Below are positions 34,619 to 64,000 of a DNA stretch of 64,000 nt, piece after piece (positions within the stretch are counted from its first letter, which is position 1; each line of letters opens with the position of its first letter). A program made the position numbers and the translations under genes. Location of the stretch: contig NC_084891.1 in NCBI RefSeq assembly GCF_958979055.1, forward strand, positions 1,988,501 to 2,052,500, given 5' to 3'. The stretch is from Alnus glutinosa (lineage: Eukaryota > Streptophyta > Magnoliopsida > Fagales > Betulaceae). The notes beneath the pieces were generated by a model. It was not told the DNA's origin, searched no databases, and saw nothing but the letters and a program-made list of their open reading frames with translations.

Positions 34619-37453
34619 ATGGGTAGCCAAACTGCTACAAGCAACGATCGATCAAGGACATACTGGACGCCAACAATGGAACGCTATTTTATCGACCTTA
34701 TGTTAGAGCAGATGCATAGTGGCAATCGGGTTGGCCATACTTTCAACAAGCAAGCATGGACCGACATGCTTAATGTGTTCAATGCAAAATTTGGATCTCA
34801 ATATGACAAAGATGTTCTAAAAAGTCGATATACAAACATGTGGAAGCAATTCAATGATGTAAAGAATCTTCTTGGTCAGAGTGGATTTTCTTGGGATGGA
34901 ACTCGACAAATGGTGGTAGCTGATGATTATGTCTGGGATGCTTACATTAAGGTACGTCACTTTTCCATTCATTAATAACGAGAAAGCATCTATGCTATAA
35001 TTGTTTAATAACATGAAGTACACGCAGGCTTACCCTGATGCGCGTTCCTACAGAACTAAAGCAGTTGTGAATTTTAGTGATTTGTGCATGATATATGGGT
35101 ATACAACTGCTGATGGAAGGTACAGTCGATCGAGTCATGATCTTGACTTCGATGAGGAAGTGCAAGGAGTAAATATGGGTATGCTTTTTTTTTTTTTTTT
35201 CTGCCATGGAGGCTTGGCTTTGTTGTTGGGACTGAATATGATCTCATTGATATTCTGTTTAATGACTAGTTCTATAATGTTAATATAGTGGTTGTATAAT
35301 GTTCATATTTACTTGATCTTAAGCTTGTATACTCGAGGGGTAAGAAACTAAGAGTAACAAAAAGTTGGAAAGAAGCTCTGAGCTCCTCACCCTATTCATG
35401 GTTTATGAAATTTAGTCATGAGATACAGCATGAGGCAGATAGAACTCAAGCTTATAATACTAAATAATGGTAAATGTTCCAAATAATTCCTAAAAGCAAT
35501 TGCTACTTAGTGGTCATGATATGTTTTTTTTTTAAAAAAAAATATGACCTTTCTTAGTGTACCAAGGAACATGAACTGCCTAATATTCTTTATGTGTAGT
35601 TTCGCTGCTCTCATGATGATTTACTTTCCGGAATATGCTTCATACTAAATAAAAATGTTCTCCAATAATCTGAGATGACTATGTTTGCCTATATGTTCCT
35701 CAAATTGTAGGTGATGGAATGGGAAGTCTTGCCCCTTCAAGTAATGAGCGCTCACGGACTGATTGGACTCCAGCCATGGACCAAGTTTTCATTGAGCTTA
35801 TGCTGGACCAAGTAGAAAGAGGGAATAGGACTGACAATACATTCAACAAACAAGCATGGACTGATATGCTTGCTTCATTCAATGCAAGGTTTGGTCCTCA
35901 ACATGGCAAAAGAGTTTTAAGGCATCGATACAAGAAACTGTGGAAGTACTATAGTGATATCACATTTTTTCTTAAACAAAATGGCTTTTCCTGGGATGAA
36001 ACACAACAAATGATTGCAGCTGATGATGATGTTTGGGATGCACATATCAAGGTACATTTTTATTAAGGATTTTGTCATTCCTCTTTTTATTTTTTCCAAA
36101 GTTTTTTTTTACTGACATAGAACGTATGTAGGCACACCCGCCTGCTCGGATATATAGAACAAAAACCTTGCCAAACTACTATGATTTGCTCCTAATATAT
36201 GGAAATGAAATTGGTGATGAGTTCAACTGTGATTTACAGCAGAACAAAAGCCCTGAAGATGACATATCAGAAAGGAAAGCTGGTGAGTTACAACTTGCTT
36301 TATTTACCAACCTGATATTGCTTTGCTTGACTTTTACGGTCTTAACTCTTAAGATATAATAGGCTCTTGTGTAATACTCTCATGAAAGGTCCACAGAGAC
36401 TCTGATCAAGTGGAAAATAGAGAAGGGATATCATGTGGAGAGAGACATCGGAACCTCACTAGTAGTTTGCTATGCTTTAAGTGTTTGGAATCTCATTTTT
36501 TAGATGAAAATAGTGGTTGGTCTTCTGGTTATCCTTATGACATCTCAGGTTGAACCCTATTTACATGAGTTCTCAAGGTAGCTGGGTTTCCTTACAATTT
36601 TCTTTTCATGGCCACTGTGTTACAAGGTCATGAACATGGTAAAATATTTTGAACATTCTTATTGAATTGAGTTACATAAGAGTGGCCATTTATCCAAGTG
36701 AGATGTCATGAAGTACTTGCTAGTGGTTGTATGTTTCATTTATTTAAGACCTTTGATGAATGAAGAGTTAATTTTGACTCTGTGCCTGTAGCTGAAGGCA
36801 AGGGGGAGCAGACCCCTATTTTGAGTGATCGTACAAGAACATATTGGACACCACCAATGGACCGATATCTTATAGATTTGTTACTAGAACAGGTGCAGAA
36901 AGGAAATAAACTCGGACAGACTTTCATAACCCAGGCTTGGATCAACATGGTTACCTCTTTCAATGCAAAATTCAGATCTCACCATGACAAAGATGTTCTG
37001 AAGAACCGATACAAACACTTGAGGAGGCAGTACAATGATGTAAAGATTCTTCTTGAGCAGAATGGGTTTTCGTGGGATGAAACAAGAGAAATGGTAACAG
37101 CTAGTGACATTGTTTGGGATGCTTACACCAAGGTAAACTGCTCTCCACTCTAATTCTGGTCTGTTCTGCCCTTCTGCAGCTTACATATAGTGCCTGCAGG
37201 AACATCCTGATGCTCGATCATATAGAGTTAAAACTCTGCCAAGCTATTACAAATTGTGTGTTATATTTGGGGAAGAGCATTCTGATGGTAGATACAGCCG
37301 TTTGGCACGCAATGCAGACCCCAATGGTGAATTGGCTGTTCTGATGACTGGTATGTATCTTCATGTACTCCTGATAGAGTTTTTGTTTTCTCTAGCTAGG
37401 TGTTTCTTTTGTATACTTTCCGTGTACCCGGGTTGCGCCTTTCGCTTTTAATG

Positions 37454-37491
<38 letters not shown>

Positions 37492-39872
37492 AACACAAAA
37501 GAACAAAAACAAAAACAAAATCAAAACAAAACAAAAAAAAAAATTAAAAAAATTGTTTTCTGTTCTCAAAACAATTATATTAACAAATAACTCAAAACAC
37601 AAAATACTTTTATAAATCTACATTCTTCCCTTGTTGTAAGAATATTTTGATAAAATAGATGCTTAAATTTTACAGAAGTAAGAACTAACTTATTATTTAA
37701 AAATTAAAATAGATGAGGGCGGCCGTGTGGCCACCTAAGTGGAGCACAACCACCTTGACTGACTTTTTTTTCTTGTTCTTTTCTTAATTTTTTTACCAGT
37801 TGGGCTTACATCTATTTGGGTTTCTCAAAATAAGCAGGTGTATTATATAGAAAACATTTTCTCAAATGTGGATCCCACCAGAAAACTCTTCTAAAACCAA
37901 TTTTCACCTTTATGTTACATTAAAACACTTTTCCAAACAAACATACTCATTTTCTTTCATCATTAATTTGGTACAATAGGTGTGAATTCTATTGCCTCTT
38001 ACAGAAAATTTTATGGTGCTCTTTTATGTTTCTGGGCACTCTTATGTGGAGATTGGATTTTCAGTCTAATCTTAGAACACCTTTACAACTTTCAGTTGCT
38101 GCTAGTGAATTAAGTGAACTTAACTTAAGTAACAATCATTTGGAACAAGTGGAACAATTAATTTGTCTTTTAAGATGATTTGTTCTTGGTATGATGTGGC
38201 TAGGAAAGGTACAGCCATTCATGTCCTTCCATAGATGTTAACGGTCCAATAAGTGTGAACATTAGTAAATTCCCCTCACCCCTTGGGTTTTCTTTCCTTC
38301 TTTCTTTTGCCCATTGCTCACATTTGCCGACAGCACAAATAACAGTGACATATAATAGTTGACTTTTGTTGCTGTGGATGATCCAAGATAAATAGTGTGG
38401 AATCTCTAGAAGTTCATGTTTATAAATCTTGGTGTGTGCCAGGACAACATGGATGATGTTATGTGAACTGCACTATCGTGAATTAATTAAGCTGGTATAA
38501 GCTAATGCCTTTAGTGCTTGGTGTAAACATATTTTCTTTGCATTTAAAATTTGTTAAAATTTGTCAGTTTGGAAGAATCTTCTCTGAAAGATAAAAGAAA
38601 AAGGTCACTATCTTTTCGTTCTGGTATTAAACTACAAACTAAATGATAGCATGAAATACTGGGGAAAGGATTTGTCCCGTATGCTGTGAAATGTGACATA
38701 AACTTAAATTGAATGCGTGTTGTAGGAAGTGGAATTATTTTATGTTCTCCAAACACAATTTTAACAGCATTTGTATTTGCATGGTTTTCCTTACTTTATA
38801 GGTGAGGAAATAAATCAACAATCCTTTGCTGGTGATATTCTCTTGGGAATAGATTGGACACCATCAATGGAGCTCTATTTTATTGACATTATGATAGACC
38901 ATGTGCACAGAGGCAATAAGGTTGATCACATGTTCAATGAGCAAGGGTGGGCTGATATGGTTGGATTGTTTAATGAAAATTTCGGACTAAAATGTAACAA
39001 AAATTTTCTAGAAGATCGGTATATCTGCTTGATGAAACAGCATGATGATATCTGCAATCTTCTTAATCATAGTGGTTTTACGTGGGATGAATCTCAACAA
39101 ATGGTAACTGCCGACAACGATGTCTGGGAAGCTTATGTTCAGGTGCATTCCTCCCCCCTCTGCTAATATTGTCGTGTATTTTCTTGACATCTTTGTCTAA
39201 ATAATTGCCTTGTCAGCTACCAGTCAGTGTAGTGAGAGGATTGTATTTCATTTCAATCTCCCAACCACCACTGTAGAAATGAGTTGAACGTCAGCCAAAT
39301 TTACTGTTCATTGATCCTGTTAATCAGAAGTTGTTTATTTATGAATTATGCAGGAATATCCAGATGCTGTATCATATAGAGGTAAAGTCCTGCACAGTTA
39401 TTGTGATTTATGCAAGATCTTTGTAAATAAAGTATCAGATGGAAGAGTCTATGATCAGTCCCTGGGGATGGAAACAGACATAACAGCCCTGGAAATAGAG
39501 ATGGATGGACCATTAAGAGATCCACCATATCCAGCTGGGAATACTCAGGCATCTGATGATGAGAGAAAGCGGCCAACCGAGCCACCCTCGGAATCACGAC
39601 GTCCTAAAAAGGTACAAAAGACTGGCAAGCGAATGGAAGAAGCTCTTTCCGAGATGGCAGGTGTAGTGAAAAGATTGGTAAATAAGAAAGAGAATAAGAA
39701 CTGTAAATTGATAGAAAGTGCAATTGATGCTCTCCAAGCAATACCAGAAATAGATGATGAGCTTATGCTGGATGCTTGTGATCTTTTGGAAGATGAGAGA
39801 AAAGCAAAAATGTTTTTGGCGTTGGATGTCTCTCTGAGAAAGAAATGGTTACTAAGAAAGCTCCGTCAGTAG
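34619..39872 (+). CDS. Protein with four Myb/SANT-like (Myb_DNA-bind_3) domains
   Basis: Eight coding exons: 34619-34951, 35028-35178, 35711-36051, 36132-36282, 36792-37132, 37200-37350, 38802-39142 and 39354-39872; 775 aa, all junctions in frame. Each repeat starts WTPxM[ED]xYFIDLML, continues through QAWxDM, a basic KxxLxxRY segment, GFSWDE[TS]xQM and VWDAYIK, and ends with a tail like PDARSYRxK and a DLCxIYG-type strand. The C-terminus is charged and carries the pattern LEDERKAKMFLALD...RKKWLL found in this plant family. These are nuclear, presumed DNA-binding trihelix-like domains, related to the Myb-like accessory protein of PIF/Harbinger transposons and to LIMYB-type factors. From memory the layout resembles Arabidopsis At2g24960. 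The fourth repeat is the most diverged. Precise function is unknown. AATAAA lies near 39912. Confidence 0.88.
37370..37489 (+). mobile_element. LINE tail insertion with long poly-A
   Basis: It sits in intron 6 of the Myb/SANT gene. It contains the shared LINE tail (cttttgtatactttccgtgt, then gggttgcgcctttcgc) followed by atgat and a 34-base A run (37456-37489). The left limit and target duplication are unclear. Confidence 0.7.
37490..37978. other. Possible Tourist-like element remnant
   Basis: The right end ttttccaaacaaacatac and internal pieces such as gtggatcccacca and ggcggccgtgtggccacc recall the larger element at 49863-50951. The left end is not visible, perhaps masked by the adjoining A-rich LINE tail. 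Weak evidence. Confidence 0.3.
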
Positions 39873-41856
39873 TGGCCGCCTTAGTTTTTTGAGTGACTAA
39901 TTTAGTTTGTAAATAAACACTAGCACTCGTAATTTTATATTGAACCCCTTTTTTTTTTTAATCTAAAGAGTTCATTTTTCAATCTCTGCGTGCGGTATGG
40001 TGATATTGTTTCCCATTTGCAGAGTACATGTATATTTTGGGGATTGAAATCCATTAGATTATGCTTAGTTTTTATTTTTTAAAAAAATATATATATGAAG
40101 CAAGCAAATATTTCCAAGATGCTATCTGTGTTGTAGCAATTTTTTTTTTTTTTCAGACGGCTAGATTGACGGCGGGTCACCTGCAAAATAGAGGAAATGG
40201 CCACCGAAAATACTCTGATGCTTAAGTCAGTACAGTGTTTGAGAGAAATCAAAAAAGGTTTTTGAGAGAGCGTGCGTGCGTAATACCTGATTTAAGGGTG
40301 GTGACCTCTTCTAATATGAGACGCTCTTTGGAAGTGATTCCTAGATGTTTGCCATAATTGGTGGGCTTGTAGTCCTCTTACTACTGTCCATAATGAGGTT
40401 GCCTAAGTGGGCACTAGGCATATTTATTGTACCAACACCTTGTATTAGAGCACTCACAGTGGATTATGTAAAACACACTTTTGGCTAGAATAAATAACAA
40501 AAGTGATAAAAAAAAATAAAAAAAAAAATAAAAAAATAAAAAAAAAAGACTATCAACTTGTGTATTCAAACTCTAAACTAGAGTTTTGATAGATTGGTGA
40601 ATAGTGCATGTGGAGTTGCACTGTTCACCCATATATCCTTATTTTAAGCTTCTGATTGCTTGGAAAGAATAAACAAAGATAGAGAAAAAATAAAGAAATA
40701 ATATTTAAATGATATAGAGCTAAGAATAAATAATCGGATGTACAGTGCCTTTTAAAACTCATTAACTAAACTAAATAAAGTGGGTTTTGGTTAGCTATTT
40801 TAGATTGAAATATAGACGATACGTTGTGAATGCTTATATCTATCATTAGTTTTTCTGTTTTTTTTCCTTCTCTCATGGTTCTAACTTCATACTAATACCG
40901 GCTTCTTTTTTTGATAGATGGAGGATATGGTAATCTGCAGGATTTTCCATAGAAGAGTGGAGGAAAATAAGACAAATGAGGAAATAAATGAATGTGAACA
41001 ACTACCACCAAACAATGCAGTGCAGCTGATGCCAATTAACACCTTCATGTGCAACTGAGAGACTTTGTTTGGTTATTTTCTGAGAGAAACAGCTTAATTT
41101 CTTTTAACTATTCGTCACCGTTTGTGTGGACTTGTACATGCTTTCCGGAGTGCGTTTGTGGTCTATTTTTGTATTGGCTTGTGGATGTTTTCCGGGGCGT
41201 TTTTCTGGTCGGTTTTTGTATTGGCTTGTAGATTAGAAATAAGACTAGCAAATATTTGACATGACCTACAAATCTAACACAAACTCAATATAGCGTTAAA
41301 ATTAATGAGTCTAACCCATTTAATTAAATAAAGTGAATTAAAATTGACCTCTATAGTTTTATATTCATGTCTTATCGCGACCTAAACTCTACACGCAACA
41401 TAAGGACAGCTAATTTTTAACATGACTTGTTAACCCGAAACGACCTCAACACAAAATTAACGAATTAGGGTTAAAGGTCTGATCCGTTAAAATAAATGGG
41501 TTGAATTAGACTTGACCTCTGTAGTCTTATACCCATACCTCAACACAACTCGAACCCAATATATAAACACAAAGATGAATTTACCTCACTTAAGCAAACA
41601 CACTGGGATTTTAGAAACACGAGACTTGGAAGCAATTAAGAACTTGGTCCTTGGCCAATGTTGACACATCTGATACAATTTAACAGAAACAGATTTCCTC
41701 TATGGGGTTTATACAAGAAATGGAAAGAAATTTCTTCTTTCATAAGAGTGAAAACAGAATCTTTTTCATGGCAGCCACCCTGGCCCAACTACATGGGCAT
41801 CTCTTCATTCCAAAACATTCCACCTGAATTCTCAAAAACCAACCCAGAGAAATAAC
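39873..41856. other. Intergenic region between Myb/SANT gene and RRC1
   Basis: The genes converge here, so both 3' untranslated regions lie within it. It contains a MITE at 40448-40833 and a stretch at about 41240-41570 with repeated phrases like gacctctatag and ggttgaattagacttgacc that look like decayed repeat DNA. No gene is seen. Confidence 0.65.
40448..40833. mobile_element. PIF/Harbinger-like MITE, about 386 bp
   Basis: The left end reads GAGCACTCACAGTGGAT, and the right end reverse-complements to GCATTCACAACGTAT. TTA flanks both sides (40445-40447 and 40834-40836), consistent with a 3-bp TWA duplication. The inner sequence is AT-rich and non-coding. The ends match only moderately, so the class is tentative. 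Confidence 0.5.
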
Positions 41857-63939
<22,083 letters not shown>

Positions 63940-64000
63940 CTGCAAAATCAAACCACCATTGAAATAACCAGTAAAGCACATTTTGTAAAAACCTATCGGC

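Noticed and set aside
37400..37615. Lys-rich frame
   Set aside because: Produced by the poly-A tail of a LINE insertion.

Overview
This is nuclear DNA of a flowering plant, most likely a eudicot. It is AT-rich, its genes have GT-AG introns, and it is full of MITEs, short LTR remnants and 5'-truncated LINEs. No prokaryotic features and no tRNA, rRNA or CRISPR were seen. Species cannot be named from the window alone.

Layout: (1) 1-5.6 kb, intergenic, with two Mutator-type MITEs and a tiny LTR element. (2) 6.0-9.1 kb (+), a complete 3-exon UBP22-type SAGA deubiquitinase, with two LINE insertions in intron 2. (3) 9.1-14.1 kb, intergenic, with a hAT MITE. (4) 14.1-18.4 kb (+), a complete 5-exon folate-biopterin transporter family gene. 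(5) 18.4-30.6 kb, a segmental duplication: an intact intronless L-type lectin receptor kinase (-) at 19.0-21.0 kb, and a copy at 26.6-27.7 kb (-) that keeps only the membrane segment and kinase. Each is followed by a second, more diverged duplicated block. (6) 30.8-39.9 kb (+), an 8-exon gene with four Myb/SANT-like domains, each encoded by the same two-exon module. (7) 41.9 kb to beyond the right edge (-), the splicing factor RRC1/SR140 (U2SURP homologue). Sixteen coding exons lie in the window, with an 11.1 kb intron (52.4-63.6 kb) that has become a nest of LINE fragments, a MITE, and a hAT-like element carrying a piece of an alpha/beta-hydrolase gene.

All exon models were built by hand by joining reading frames at GT-AG sites; every junction listed keeps the frame. 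From memory, UBP22, an SR140-like gene and a folate-biopterin transporter lie close together on Arabidopsis chromosome 5 (around At5g10790-At5g10820), and another transporter/RRC1 pair lies at At5g25050-At5g25060. The three conserved genes here therefore look like an ancestral linkage group, into which the receptor kinases, the Myb/SANT gene and many transposons have been placed.

The most interesting signals are: a kinase duplicate that lost its lectin domain and gained a start codon by one base change; a MITE insertion dated by an empty site in the sister copy; LINE insertions so short that only the tail and target-site duplication remain; a hAT-like element with a captured gene fragment; a 30-bp minisatellite inside a Tourist-like element; and the exact exon-pair amplification in the Myb/SANT gene.
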